A stretch of DNA of 64,000 bases from Bosea sp. PAMC 26642 (GCF_001562255.1 NZ_CP014301.1:4495501-4559500); one strand, 5' to 3'. Counted from the first letter of the stretch, positions 25,969 through 34,655 are shown. The notes: generated from the letters alone by a model not told the origin. Made by a program: numbers and translations.

Positions 25969-27321
25969 ATGTCATCTGAGATTCTCAAGCCGACCCGTCG
26001 CGTCTTGTTGCGCAACGCCGCAATGCTCGGTGCGCTGAGTACGATTGCCGCCCCTGCGATCATTCGCGAGGCGAACGCCCAGTCCAGCTTCAACTGGAAG
26101 CGCTTTGCCGGCACCAAGCTCGACGTGATGATGGTCAAGAACCCACGTTCCGATCTGATGCAGTCCGAGGAGAAGGCCTTTACCGCGCTCACCGGCATCG
26201 AGGTCTCCTCCGAGCAGGTGCCGGAGCAACAGCAGCGCCAGAAGGCGATGATCGAGTTCTCCGCCGGCAAGCCGGCCTTCGACGTGACGATGCTCGCGCT
26301 CCATGTCCAGAAGCGGCTCTCGGCCAAGGGCAAGTGGATGGAGGACCTGCGGCCCTACATGGCCGACGCCTCGCTGACCTCGCCTGATTTCGACTATGCC
26401 GACTTCGCGCCGGGTGCGGTCGATTTCGGCAAGCAGGCCGACGGCTCGATCGACACCCTGCCGCACTTCATCGATTTCTGGATGGTCTATTACAACAAGG
26501 AGATGTTCGCCCAGAAGGGGATCGAATATCCCAAGACCATGGACGAGCTGGTCGTCGCCGCCGGCAAACTGCACGATCCGGCCAAGGGCGTCGCGGGCTT
26601 CGTCTCGCGCGGCCTAAAGAACGCCAACATTCCGGTCTGGACCTCGTGGCTGCTCGGCCAGGGCCTGGAGACGGTCTCGGCCACCGGCAAGCTGCAGACC
26701 GACGGGCCAGAGGCGATCTGGGCGGCGGACATGTACCGCAAGCTCAACAAGGATTACGGCCCGGCCGGCGTCGTCGGCTTCAACTGGAACGAGTGCCAGA
26801 CGACCTTCATGCAGGGCCGTGCCGCGATGTGGCTCGACGGCATCGGCTTCGCCACGCCGCTCGAGGATGCCACCAAGTCGCGCATCGTCGGCAAGGTCGG
26901 CTATGGCGTGACGCCGGCTGGTCCCAAGGCGCATCACTCGGCCCTGTTTGGCGACGGCCTCGGCATCGCGCGCTCCTCGAAGAACAAGCAGGCCGCCTGG
27001 CTCTATCTCCAGTACATGTGCAACAAGGGCAATCAGCTCGCCATGATCAAGGCCGGCGCCGGCGCGCCCGGGCGCCTTTCGGCGCTGAGCAGCCCGGAAG
27101 CCTCGGCCGGCTCGCGCTTCCCCAAGCAGTATTTCGAGTGTTTGGCGGAATCCGGCAAGATTGCCCGCGCCGGCCTGCCTCAGATCATTCCCGTGACGGA
27201 GTTCCGCGACGTCTTTGGCGTGGCGATCACCAACACGCTGACTGGCGGGGATTCGGCCACGGAGCTGAAGAAGGCGACCGAGACCTTCAAGCCGATCCTC
27301 GAAAAAAGCGAACAGGCTTGA
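25969..27321 (+). CDS. Sugar ABC transporter substrate-binding protein
   Basis: 450 aa from ATG 25969 (MSSEILKPTRRVLLRN), with GGGAGGA upstream. The N-terminus has a Tat-like twin Arg and a hydrophobic segment ending near ANAQS. The body is a family 1 (MalE-like) binding protein, with the conserved YYNKEMFAQKGI, a helix with W-x-x-G aromatic residues, FMQGRAAMWLDG and NTLTGGDSATELKKA. It captures a saccharide in the periplasm for the two permeases downstream. Divergence from fucose-type catabolic genes makes a deoxysugar or its glycoside a plausible ligand, by inference only. Confidence 0.88.
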   Translation: MSSEILKPTRRVLLRNAAMLGALSTIAAPAIIREANAQSSFNWKRFAGTKLDVMMVKNPRSDLMQSEEKAFTALTGIEVSSEQVPEQQQRQKAMIEFSAGKPAFDVTMLALHVQKRLSAKGKWMEDLRPYMADASLTSPDFDYADFAPGAVDFGKQADGSIDTLPHFIDFWMVYYNKEMFAQKGIEYPKTMDELVVAAGKLHDPAKGVAGFVSRGLKNANIPVWTSWLLGQGLETVSATGKLQTDGPEAIWAADMYRKLNKDYGPAGVVGFNWNECQTTFMQGRAAMWLDGIGFATPLEDATKSRIVGKVGYGVTPAGPKAHHSALFGDGLGIARSSKNKQAAWLYLQYMCNKGNQLAMIKAGAGAPGRLSALSSPEASAGSRFPKQYFECLAESGKIARAGLPQIIPVTEFRDVFGVAITNTLTGGDSATELKKATETFKPILEKSEQA

Positions 27322-27329
27322 GCTTGCTC

Positions 27330-27422
27330 CCGTCATGGTCGGGCTCGCCCCGACCATCCCCATCTTCGCCGGCCATCGTCGCGTGAAGACGTGGATGCTC
27401 GCCACCCGGGTGGGCATGACGG
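27330..27422. repeat. Dispersed palindromic repeat, copy 4
   Basis: CCGTCATG at 27330 pairs with CATGACGG ending at 27422. Inside is ATGGTCGGG with CCCGACCAT (27335-27357). A divergent variant of the family, placed between the binding-protein and first permease genes. Confidence 0.7.
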
Positions 27423-27445
27423 CTTAGCTCATCATCGGAGCGGAT

Positions 27446-28381
27446 ATGACGATGACCACTTCAAGCCTCCCGGCCGCCGGACTTGCCGTCCCGCAGTCCG
27501 TGCCGTTCAAGCATTCGGCTGATTTCACGCCGCGCTACTGGCTGTTCTCGCTGCCGGCGGTGCTGATCGTCTTCGGCGTGATCGTGTTTCCCTGGCTGTT
27601 CACGCTCTACATGTCGACGCAGGACTGGAAGATCGGCGCCGGGCCGGAATTCGTCGGCATGCAGAATTTCGTCGACCTGTTCCGCGATGCGCGCTTCGTC
27701 GAATCGATGGGGCATACGTTCTACTTCACGGTGCTGGCGGTCGTGCTGCCGATCCTGTTCGGCACAGCGGCGGCGCTCGTCTTTCACCGCGAATTCCCCT
27801 TCCGCGGCCTGCTGCGTGCCGTGTTCATCATGCCGATGATGGCGACGCCTGTCGCGGTCGCGCTGGTCTGGACGATGATGTTCCACCCGCAGCTCGGCGT
27901 GCTGAATTATCTGCTCTCGCTGGTCGGCATCGGCCCGCAGAACTGGGTCTACGATCCCGCAACGGTGATCCCGACGCTGATCCTGGTCGAGGTCTGGCAC
28001 TGGACGCCGCTGGTCATGCTGATCGTGCTCGGCGGCCTCGCCGGACTGCCGCGCGAACCCTACGAATCCGCGCTGATCGACGGCGCCAATGCCTGGCACA
28101 TGTTCCGCCACATCACGCTGCCGCTGGTCTGGCCCTTCATCATGGTCGCGATCGTGATCCGCACCATCGATGCGCTGAAAGCCTTCGACACGATCTTCGT
28201 GATCACCCAGGGCGGACCGGGAACGGCGTCGGAAACGCTCAACATCTTCCTCTATCTGCAAGCCTTCCAGTTCTACAAGATCGGCTACGCCTCGGCCGTG
28301 GTGGTGATTTTCTTCATCATCGTGATCATGCTCTCCCTGCTGCTGCTCTATGCGCGCCAGAAGTCGAAGTGGAACGCGTGA
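27446..28381 (+). CDS. Sugar ABC transporter permease (MalF type)
   Basis: 311 aa; ATG 27446 follows GGAGCGGAT. Six hydrophobic segments; the conserved cytoplasmic loop is EPYESALIDGANAWHMFRHITLPL, an EAA-type motif that contacts the ATPase. ITQGGPGTASETL just after it is typical of MalF/UgpA-type permeases. Together with the second permease it should form the importer channel. The two permease genes are separated by a palindromic repeat. Confidence 0.92.
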   Translation: MTMTTSSLPAAGLAVPQSVPFKHSADFTPRYWLFSLPAVLIVFGVIVFPWLFTLYMSTQDWKIGAGPEFVGMQNFVDLFRDARFVESMGHTFYFTVLAVVLPILFGTAAALVFHREFPFRGLLRAVFIMPMMATPVAVALVWTMMFHPQLGVLNYLLSLVGIGPQNWVYDPATVIPTLILVEVWHWTPLVMLIVLGGLAGLPREPYESALIDGANAWHMFRHITLPLVWPFIMVAIVIRTIDALKAFDTIFVITQGGPGTASETLNIFLYLQAFQFYKIGYASAVVVIFFIIVIMLSLLLLYARQKSKWNA

Positions 28382-28404
28382 TGGTAGTTTCGCGAGGAAA
28401 TACG

Positions 28405-28514
28405 CCGTCATTCCGGGCGACCGCAGGTCGACCCGGAATCCATGCCGGAACGCTGGTCTCGGGAGGTCCAGGCAAGGATTCCGGGTCTGCGCTTCGCTCC
28501 GCCCGGAATGACGG
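28405..28514. repeat. Dispersed palindromic repeat, copy 5, inside the ABC operon
   Basis: CCGTCATTCCGGG (28405) to CCCGGAATGACGG (28514), with the inner pair ACCCGGAATCCATGCCGG and GGATTCCGGGT. It lies between the two permease genes, with the second permease ribosome site at 28538-28542 just beyond. Confidence 0.9.
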
Positions 28515-28550
28515 AAAGGTCAGCGTCAAGAGCTGGTGGAGGACCATTTC

Positions 28551-29369
28551 ATGAAGCGCCTCGCCACAAAGCTCGGCTTCTATGCCTCCGTCTTCGTGCT
28601 GGTCTCGCCGGCCGTGCTCGTTTTCCTCTGGATGCTGTCGCTGTCGTTCAAGAACGAACTCGACAACACGGCCTTCCCCCCGGTCTTCATCCCCAATCCG
28701 CCGACGCTGAAGAACTACATCGACGTCTTCGCGCAGAACAATTTCGCGCTGTATCTCTGGAACTCGATCCTGGTCACCGGCGGGGCGGTGCTGATCGGGC
28801 TGCTCGTCGGCGTCCCGGCGGGCTACGGGATCGCGCGCGGCAAAGCGGCGAAGTTCGCCATCCTGATCCTGATCGCCCGCATGACGCCGGCTTTGTCCTA
28901 TCTGATCCCGCTGTTCCTTCTCTTCCAGATCACCGGCCTCGTCGGCACGATCACAGCACTCGTCATCACCCATCTCGTCATCACCATCCCGATCATCGTC
29001 TGGATCATGATCGGCTATTTCGAGAACGTGCCGATGGAGCTGGAGGACGCCGCGCGCATCGACGGCGCCACCACCTGGCAGGCTTTCCGCCATGTCGCCC
29101 TGCCGCTGGCGCTGCCCGGCATCGTCGTCGGCGGCATCCTCGCCTTCATCTTCTCGTGGAACAACTTCATCTTCTCGGTCGTGCTCGGCGGCAAGAACAG
29201 TCGCACCCTGCCCTCGGCGGTCTACAACTCGCTGACCTTCGAGCAGATTTCGTGGGGGCCGCTGGCGGCCGCCGCGCTGCTGGTCACGCTGCCCGTCCTG
29301 CTCGTCACCGTCATCGCCCAGCGCCAGATCGTCGCCGGCCTCTCGGCGGGAGGGCTGAAGGATGGCTGA
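28551..29369 (+). CDS. Sugar ABC transporter permease (MalG type)
   Basis: 272 aa from ATG 28551, preferred because GGAGG lies 8 nt upstream and the GTG at 28536 is before that site. Six membrane segments. The cytoplasmic EAA loop is MELEDAARIDGATTWQAFRHVALPLALPGI, followed by SWNNFIFSVVL, typical of MalG-type permeases. No ATPase gene of this importer is present between 25969 and 31037, so the system must borrow a shared MsmK/UgpC-like ATPase or use one encoded elsewhere. Confidence 0.92.
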   Translation: MKRLATKLGFYASVFVLVSPAVLVFLWMLSLSFKNELDNTAFPPVFIPNPPTLKNYIDVFAQNNFALYLWNSILVTGGAVLIGLLVGVPAGYGIARGKAAKFAILILIARMTPALSYLIPLFLLFQITGLVGTITALVITHLVITIPIIVWIMIGYFENVPMELEDAARIDGATTWQAFRHVALPLALPGIVVGGILAFIFSWNNFIFSVVLGGKNSRTLPSAVYNSLTFEQISWGPLAAAALLVTLPVLLVTVIAQRQIVAGLSAGGLKDG

Positions 29370-29455
29370 GATCGCTTCCGCAGGCGTCCCTGCCGACGTT
29401 CCGAATACGCATAAGAACCTGTCAGCCTGACATTCATCTGGAGAAAGACCCGACC

Positions 29456-30349
29456 ATGGCCCTCGATCCCAACCGCTTCGGCCTTTCCTGCGCCATGACG
29501 ACGCCGATGCATCCGGGCGGGGCCGTCGATCTGCCGCGCCTCGTCCGCCACGCCAAACATGTCCTGGCGGAGGGCTGCGATTCGTTGACGCTCTACGGCA
29601 CGACGGGTGAGGGTGCGGGGCTCGGCCTTTCCGCCCGCGACCAGATGATGGGCGCCCTGCTGGGTGCCGGCGTCGAACCGTCACGGATCTATGCCGGCAT
29701 CGCCGCCTCCTCGCTGGAGGATGCGCTGGCCCAGGCCCGCATCGCCGTGAACGCCGGCGTGAAGGGCCTGCTGCTGGCCCCGCCCTTCTATTTCAAGGGC
29801 ATCGGTGACGAGGCGCTTTATGCTTGGTTCTCGCAGTTCTTCGAGGCATTGGGCACATCCGCCCGCAGCACCATCCTGTACCATATCCCCTCGGTCACGG
29901 CGGTTTCCATCAGCGTCGCGCTGGTCGACCGTCTCAAGAAGGCGTTCCCCGGCGTCGTCACCGGCGTCAAGGATTCCTCCGGCGACTATGCCTCGACCGA
30001 GGCCTTCCTCAAGGCCCATGGCGAGTTGGCGATCCTCGTCGGCGACGAGCGCCAGCTCGCCCGCGCCGTGCGCGCAGGCGCGCAGGGCTCGATCTGCGGC
30101 GTCTCCAATATCGTGCCGCATCTCGTGCGCCCGTTGGTCTATGAAGGCACCGACAGCCCCGTCATCAATGCGCTCGTCGACGAAATCTGCTCCTACCCCG
30201 TCATGGCGGCGGTGAAAGCGCTGGTCGGCCATGTGCATGGCGACGCCGGCTACGGCGCGATGGCGCCGCCGCTCGCGGCCCTCGACGAGGCTCAACGCAA
30301 GCGCCTCATCGCCGCCTTCGACACGATCACCCGCGCCAAGGCAGCCTGA
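29456..30349 (+). CDS. Dihydrodipicolinate synthase/N-acetylneuraminate lyase family aldolase
   Basis: 297 aa from ATG 29456; the longer frame to the left overlaps the permease gene. The DapA-family barrel is clear: YGTTGEGAGLG near the N-terminus (phosphate-like binding loop), ILYHIPS with the conserved Tyr, and VVTGVKDSSGDY with the Schiff-base Lys. Family members cleave or form 2-keto acids with pyruvate. Its place behind a sugar importer, opposite fucose-type oxidation genes, makes a 2-keto-3-deoxy-sugar-acid aldolase more likely than lysine biosynthesis; this is inferred from context. Confidence 0.85.
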   Translation: MALDPNRFGLSCAMTTPMHPGGAVDLPRLVRHAKHVLAEGCDSLTLYGTTGEGAGLGLSARDQMMGALLGAGVEPSRIYAGIAASSLEDALAQARIAVNAGVKGLLLAPPFYFKGIGDEALYAWFSQFFEALGTSARSTILYHIPSVTAVSISVALVDRLKKAFPGVVTGVKDSSGDYASTEAFLKAHGELAILVGDERQLARAVRAGAQGSICGVSNIVPHLVRPLVYEGTDSPVINALVDEICSYPVMAAVKALVGHVHGDAGYGAMAPPLAALDEAQRKRLIAAFDTITRAKAA

Positions 30350-30359
30350 GGAGGCGGCG

Positions 30360-31037
30360 TTGAGCCAGTCGGAGGAGGACGCACCCGAGGCCGAACCGCT
30401 GAAACTGCGGGAGCGGGCTTATGCTTCCTTCACCGAGCGACTGCTGGCGCGCGAGATCAAGCCCGGCCAATTCGTCACCCAGCGCGAACTCGTGGCCATG
30501 ACGGGCTTCCCGCTCGGAGCGATCCGCGAGCTGATCCCGCGACTCGAGGCCGAGGGGCTGATCAAGACCGTGCCGCAGCGCGGCATGCAGGTCGCCCATG
30601 TCGATCTCGATCTGATCCGCAACGCCTTCCAGTTTCGGCTCTTCCTCGAAAAGGAGGCGACGGCGCTCTATACGTTGAACGCGACCGACGATGAGATCGC
30701 GCAGCAGCGCGCTCGGCACGAGGCGATCGTCGCCCGCGCGCAGGCCGGCGGCGACGAGGCGCTGATCGAGGATGCCGAGGACGTCGACCGCCTGATGCAC
30801 GAGGCGATCATCGACCATCTCGACAACGACATCGTCTCGAAGGCCTTCCGTGTCACCTGGCTGAAGATCAGGCTGATCCGGCAATACGAAACCCGGATAC
30901 AGAACCACATCCTGGTGCCGGTGATGCAGGACCATCTCAAGATCATAGCGGCGATCGAGACGCGCGACCCAGACGCCGCCGCCGCTGAAATGGCGGTCCA
31001 TATCGGCAACGCCCGAAACCGGGCGATGAGCTACTGA
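30360..31037 (+). CDS. GntR family transcriptional regulator, FCD type
   Basis: 225 aa from TTG 30360, with GAGGAGG 5 nt upstream and no ATG in a suitable place. An N-terminal winged helix (ERLLAREIKPGQFVTQRELVAMTGFPLGAIRELIPRLEAEGLI) precedes an all-helical FCD ligand domain with metal-binding candidates in DRLMHEAIIDH and a C-terminal AEMAVHIGNAR. Regulators of this class sense sugar acids or related metabolites and repress neighbouring catabolic genes. It starts 10 nt after the aldolase stop, so it is probably autoregulated with the ABC operon. Confidence 0.88.
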   Translation: MSQSEEDAPEAEPLKLRERAYASFTERLLAREIKPGQFVTQRELVAMTGFPLGAIRELIPRLEAEGLIKTVPQRGMQVAHVDLDLIRNAFQFRLFLEKEATALYTLNATDDEIAQQRARHEAIVARAQAGGDEALIEDAEDVDRLMHEAIIDHLDNDIVSKAFRVTWLKIRLIRQYETRIQNHILVPVMQDHLKIIAAIETRDPDAAAAEMAVHIGNARNRAMSY

Positions 31038-31060
31038 CGAGGAATTGAAAGGGAACCACT

Positions 31061-31172
31061 CCGTCATTCCAGACAAGCCGCACAGCGGTGCCGATCCGGA
31101 ATCCATCATAAGATACCGCCGGTCCTCGACGATGGATTCCGGGTCTCAACTTCGCTGCGCCCGGAATGATGG
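31061..31172. repeat. Dispersed palindromic repeat, copy 6
   Basis: CCGTCATTCC (31061) pairs with the GGAATGATGG end (to 31172), one base different from the others, with GATCCGGAATCCATC and GATGGATTCCGGGTC nested inside. It separates the GntR gene from the TRAP operon. Confidence 0.88.
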
Positions 31173-31264
31173 GGCACTTGGGATCGCTAAGGGATAGCCG
31201 GCTCTCGAACGAGGCCGGAAACGAGATCGAGCTGGATAACCGGCCGCATTGGGAGGAGACCACG

Positions 31265-32257
31265 ATGACCAGACTGACGAAACGCACGCTTCTCAAGGGC
31301 TCCGCCGCCGGCGGTGTCGCGCTGTTCATGCCCGCCGTCCTACGCGCGCAGGCAACCGTTCTGCGCTGGGGCGAGATGCTGCCTGCGACTCACCCGCAGG
31401 TGCAGATGGTCGAGCGCATCAGCAAGGCGGTGAAGGAGAAGACCTCCGGCCGCGTCGATATCCAGACCTTCCCCGCCGGCCAGCTTGGCTCCGGCAAGGA
31501 CATGATGGAGTCGGTGGCTTCGGGCGCGCTGACCATGACGACCGACGGGGCGGCCGCGCTCGGCTCGTTTCTGCCGCAGCTTTCGGTGGTGGAGGCGCCC
31601 TATCTCTGGCGCGACGCCGCCCATATGTCGAAGGTCGCCACCGCGCCGGTCTTCACCCAGATGAACGCCGAGCTGGAGAAGAAGCGCGGCATGCGCATGG
31701 CCGCTGTGACCTATTATGGCAAGCGCCACCTGACCACGGGTTCCAAGGTGGTGAAGAGCGCAGCCGACGTCGTCGGCCTCAAGCTCCGGGTGCCGCCGGT
31801 CGATACCTTCCGAGCCATGGTCGAGGCCTGGGGCGCCAAGGCGACGCCGGTCAACTTCAACGAGCTGTATCTGGCGCTGAGCCAGGGCGCCGTCGATGGG
31901 CAGGAGAACCCGCTGCCGACGATCCACAGCGCCAAGCTGCAGGAGGTGCAGAAGCACCTGATCCTGACCGGCCACATCATCACGCCGCGCCTCGTCATCG
32001 TGAACGCCGATTTCTGGAAAGGGCTGAAGGATGCCGACCGGAGCCTGCTGGAGGCGGCTATCGCCGAGGGCGTCACCTGGCAGGATGCGGAACTGTCGAG
32101 TCAGGAGGGCAGCCTCGTCGCAACGCTGAAGGCCGCCGGCATGACCGTGACCGAGCCCGATCTCGAAAGCTTCTCCAAGCCGGTTCTGGCCACCCTGCCC
32201 AAGCAGTTCGAGGGCAAATGGGGCAAGGGCACCTGGGACGCGCTCGCGGCGCTGTGA
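31265..32257 (+). CDS. TRAP transporter substrate-binding protein (DctP family)
   Basis: 330 aa from ATG 31265, with GGGAGGAG upstream. The signal sequence (TKRTLLKGSAAGGVALFMPAVLRA) has a KR pair before a hydrophobic run. The DctP fold shows TVLRWGEMLPATHPQ, LGSGKDMMESVASGALTM, GLKLRVPPVD with the Arg that binds a carboxylate, AWGAKATPVNFNELYLALSQGAVDGQENP, and LVIVNADFW. It binds an organic acid in the periplasm. The DctQ and DctM components follow. The ligand is not predictable from the sequence. Confidence 0.92.
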   Translation: MTRLTKRTLLKGSAAGGVALFMPAVLRAQATVLRWGEMLPATHPQVQMVERISKAVKEKTSGRVDIQTFPAGQLGSGKDMMESVASGALTMTTDGAAALGSFLPQLSVVEAPYLWRDAAHMSKVATAPVFTQMNAELEKKRGMRMAAVTYYGKRHLTTGSKVVKSAADVVGLKLRVPPVDTFRAMVEAWGAKATPVNFNELYLALSQGAVDGQENPLPTIHSAKLQEVQKHLILTGHIITPRLVIVNADFWKGLKDADRSLLEAAIAEGVTWQDAELSSQEGSLVATLKAAGMTVTEPDLESFSKPVLATLPKQFEGKWGKGTWDALAAL

Positions 32258-32280
32258 GCTGAGGCGGGCCCGCCACTCTC

Positions 32281-32387
32281 CGGGTCATCCCGGACAAGCC
32301 GCGTAGCGGCGCAGATCCGGGATCCATGCCTGAACCGTTCCGGCATGGATCCCGGATCTCCGCTTCGCTGCGCCCGGGATGACCCGG
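32281..32387. repeat. Dispersed palindromic repeat, copy 7
   Basis: CGGGTCATCCCGG (32281) pairs with CCGGGATGACCCG (to 32387), with CCGGGATCCATGCC and GGCATGGATCCCGG nested inside. A variant with GGATG instead of GAATG. It supplies an in-frame ATG (32345) to the downstream small permease, which I treat as accidental. Confidence 0.88.
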
Positions 32388-32425
32388 CGTGTTTCATCGT
32401 GATCGTCGTCAATGGTGCTGATGCT

Positions 32426-32923
32426 TTGAAATCCCTCCTCCACCTCTCAGACCGCATCGTGCGCTGGTCCGCCGTGGTGCTGCTGCTGGCGCTGCTGACG
32501 GCCGTGCTGCTCGGCGTGCTGTCTCGCCAGCTCAATGCGCCGCTGGCTTGGACGGACGAACTCGCGCAGTACCTACTGGTCTGGACCGGCTTCGTCGGCT
32601 GGATCATCGCCGCGCGGCGGCGCTCGCATATCCGCATTACGGTCTTCGCCGAGAAGCTGCCCGAGGGCGCGGGACGCGTGCTGGAGATCGTCACTCAAGC
32701 CTTGATCATCGTCTTCGCCGCCGTGCTGATCCGCTATTCCTTCGCCTTGATCGAGCGCAACTGGGATGTCGAGTCGATCGCCCTGCCGGTGTCCAGCGCG
32801 GCGCTCTACATCGTCATGCCGCTGGCCGGCCTCGCTCTGATCCTGCAGGCCGTAGCCGAGATTGCCGACGTGGTGGCGGGCCGCAAATTCGCTGCGCCGG
32901 AACCCGGGAGCCAGCCGCTATGA
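32426..32923 (+). CDS. TRAP transporter small permease (DctQ family)
   Basis: 165 aa with four predicted helices. The start is uncertain: TTG 32426 places the protein start right before LLHLSDRIVRW as in relatives, GTG 32399 is possible, and the in-frame ATG 32345 lies in a palindromic repeat; none has a clear ribosome site. DctQ features are LSRQLNAPLAWTDELAQYLLVW with the conserved Trp-Thr-Glu-Glu-like turn and a charged loop AARRRSHIRI. Its stop overlaps the DctM start by 4 nt (ATGA). Confidence 0.87.
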   Translation: MKSLLHLSDRIVRWSAVVLLLALLTAVLLGVLSRQLNAPLAWTDELAQYLLVWTGFVGWIIAARRRSHIRITVFAEKLPEGAGRVLEIVTQALIIVFAAVLIRYSFALIERNWDVESIALPVSSAALYIVMPLAGLALILQAVAEIADVVAGRKFAAPEPGSQPL

Positions 32924-34206
32924 CCGCCATCATGCTGCAGATCCTCCCGGTCTGGTTCGCCTCGCTTTTGATCGGCGTTCCCTTGTTCGTCTCGATGGGG
33001 CTGGCGGCGATCGCCTTTGCCTTCCTCGGCGGCTTTCCGCTCGGCATCGTGCCGCAGAAGATCGCGCAATCGGCCAATTCCTTCCCGCTGCTGGCGGCGC
33101 CTTTGTTCATCCTGATGGGCAACATCATGAACTCGGCCGGGATCACCGACCGGATCTTCGCCTTCGCCACCGCCTGCGTAGGCTGGCTGCGCGGCGGGCT
33201 GTGCCACGCCAACATCCTCGCCAGCGTGATCTTCGCGGGCATGTCGGGCTCGGCGGTGGCGGATGCCGGCGGCGTCGGCACGCTCGAGATCAAGGCGATG
33301 AAGGACGAGGGCTACGATGCCGAGACGGCGGCTGCGATCACGGCAGCCTCGGCGACGATCGGCCCGATCATCCCGCCCTCGCTGCCGATGGTGATCTATG
33401 GCGTCTCGGCCGATGTCTCGATCGGCGGACTGTTCCTGGCCGGTGTCATTCCCGGCCTGCTGATGGCCGGCGCGCTGATGGCGATGGTGGTGCATGTCGC
33501 CCGCAAGCGCGACCTGCCGCGCCATCCATTTCCCGGCGCGGCGCAGCTCTGGGTCGCCTACAAGGAAGCGCATTGGGCGCTGATGACGCCGGTCATCCTG
33601 TTCGGCGGGATGATGGCCGGCATCTTCACGCCGACCGAGGCTGCGGCCGTCGCCACGGCTTACGCGCTTGTACTTGGGCTTTTCGTCTATCGCAGCTTCG
33701 ATCTCGACGATCTGCCGGAGCTCGTGGTCCAGACCGTCGAGACCACGGGCGTCGTGCTGGCGCTGGTAATGACGGCGGCCGCGCTCGGCTGGTGCCTGTC
33801 GATCTCACGGATTCCGCAGACGATGGGGCCCATGCTGGTCGATCTGGCCGGCAATCCGCTGATGTTCCTGCTGATCGTCAATCTGCTGTTGCTCTTCGTC
33901 GGCTGCTTCATGGAGGCGCTGGCGGCGATGCTGATCCTGATCCCGATCCTGGTGCCGGCGGCGGCTCAGTTCGGCATCGACCCGATCCAGTTCGGGCTGA
34001 TCTTCGTACTCAATCTGATGATCGGGACGATCACCCCGCCGGTCGGCGTCGTGCTCTTCGTCACCTCGAAGATCGCCGGGATCAGCTTCGAGGCGATGTC
34101 GCGGGCGATCATCCCCTGGCTGCTGCCGCTGCTGGCCGTCCTGGTCGCGATCACGCTCTGGCCGCCGCTGACGACCTGGCTGCCCAATCTGGTGATGGGG
34201 AAGTAG
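32920..34206 (+). CDS. TRAP transporter large permease (DctM family)
   Basis: 428 aa from ATG 32920. Eleven or twelve hydrophobic segments; family motifs include LFILMGNIMNSAGITDRIF, NILASVIFAGMSGSAVADAGGVGTLEIKAM, ATIGPIIPPSLPMVIYG, GIFTPTEAAAVATAYA and a C-terminal GTITPPVGVVLFV. It forms the sodium-driven translocation channel of the TRAP system. Translation is coupled to the small permease through the ATGA overlap. Confidence 0.95.
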   Translation: MTAIMLQILPVWFASLLIGVPLFVSMGLAAIAFAFLGGFPLGIVPQKIAQSANSFPLLAAPLFILMGNIMNSAGITDRIFAFATACVGWLRGGLCHANILASVIFAGMSGSAVADAGGVGTLEIKAMKDEGYDAETAAAITAASATIGPIIPPSLPMVIYGVSADVSIGGLFLAGVIPGLLMAGALMAMVVHVARKRDLPRHPFPGAAQLWVAYKEAHWALMTPVILFGGMMAGIFTPTEAAAVATAYALVLGLFVYRSFDLDDLPELVVQTVETTGVVLALVMTAAALGWCLSISRIPQTMGPMLVDLAGNPLMFLLIVNLLLLFVGCFMEALAAMLILIPILVPAAAQFGIDPIQFGLIFVLNLMIGTITPPVGVVLFVTSKIAGISFEAMSRAIIPWLLPLLAVLVAITLWPPLTTWLPNLVMGK

Positions 34207-34207
34207 C

Positions 34208-34226
34208 GGAGCGGGGAACCCGCTCC
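34208..34226. terminator. Convergent hairpin terminator after the TRAP operon
   Basis: An 8-bp GC-rich stem (34208-34215 with 34219-34226) with a GAA loop, followed by a second hairpin (CTGAGC 34226-34231 with GCTCAG 34240-34245) that overlaps the stop of the convergent DUF3830 gene. There is no T tract, so the efficiency is uncertain. Confidence 0.5.
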
Positions 34227-34241
34227 TGAGCGATATCCTGC

Positions 34242-34655
34242 TCAGGCCAGCGTGAACTTGATCTCCTGGGCGCCTTCCCAGAGCGTCTTGCGGCCGAGCG
34301 TGTAGAGGTTCTCCAGCCCCGAAGTCAGGGTGATGAAGTGGTTGCCGGCGAGCTGGCCCATCTTGCTGGCAAAGTGCACGCCGCCATAGGCGAGAAGGAT
34401 CTCGGTCTCGCTGATCCCGCCGGGATAGAGGATGATCTGTCCGGGCGCGGGATAGCTGGTGTGGTTCTCGTAGCCGACGCCGAAATCGAGCTCGCCCAGC
34501 GGCATCCAGACGCCTTCGCCGCTCCAGCGCACATGCACGATCTTGCTCTCGAACGGCAGGTGCCGGAGGAAGGCGGCGCAGGTCTTGGGCGCGGCTTCGA
34601 GCTCGAGCTGCCCCTCGAAGGTGAAGGGGCCGGCGGTGACGATCAGCTTGGTCAT
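34242..34655 (-). CDS. DUF3830 family protein (cyclophilin-like)
   Basis: 137 aa from ATG 34655 (MTKLIVTAGPFTFEG). DUF3830 proteins have a cyclophilin-like barrel and are repeatedly found next to TRAP or ABC transporters and DapA-like or hydantoinase genes; their biochemical function is unknown. Visible features are AAPKTCAAFLRHLPFESKIVHVRWSGEGVW at the N-terminus, then GYENHTSYPAPGQIILYPGG and YGGVHFASKMGQLAGNHF. It converges on the TRAP large permease gene with 35 nt between the stops, so it is transcribed separately from its own promoter in the 275-nt gap before msrQ. Confidence 0.85.
   Translation of the reverse strand: MTKLIVTAGPFTFEGQLELEAAPKTCAAFLRHLPFESKIVHVRWSGEGVWMPLGELDFGVGYENHTSYPAPGQIILYPGGISETEILLAYGGVHFASKMGQLAGNHFITLTSGLENLYTLGRKTLWEGAQEIKFTLA

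Noticed and set aside
32345..32425. Upstream start for the TRAP small permease
   Set aside because: The ATG belongs to a palindromic repeat copy and the added residues are not like a DctQ N-terminus.
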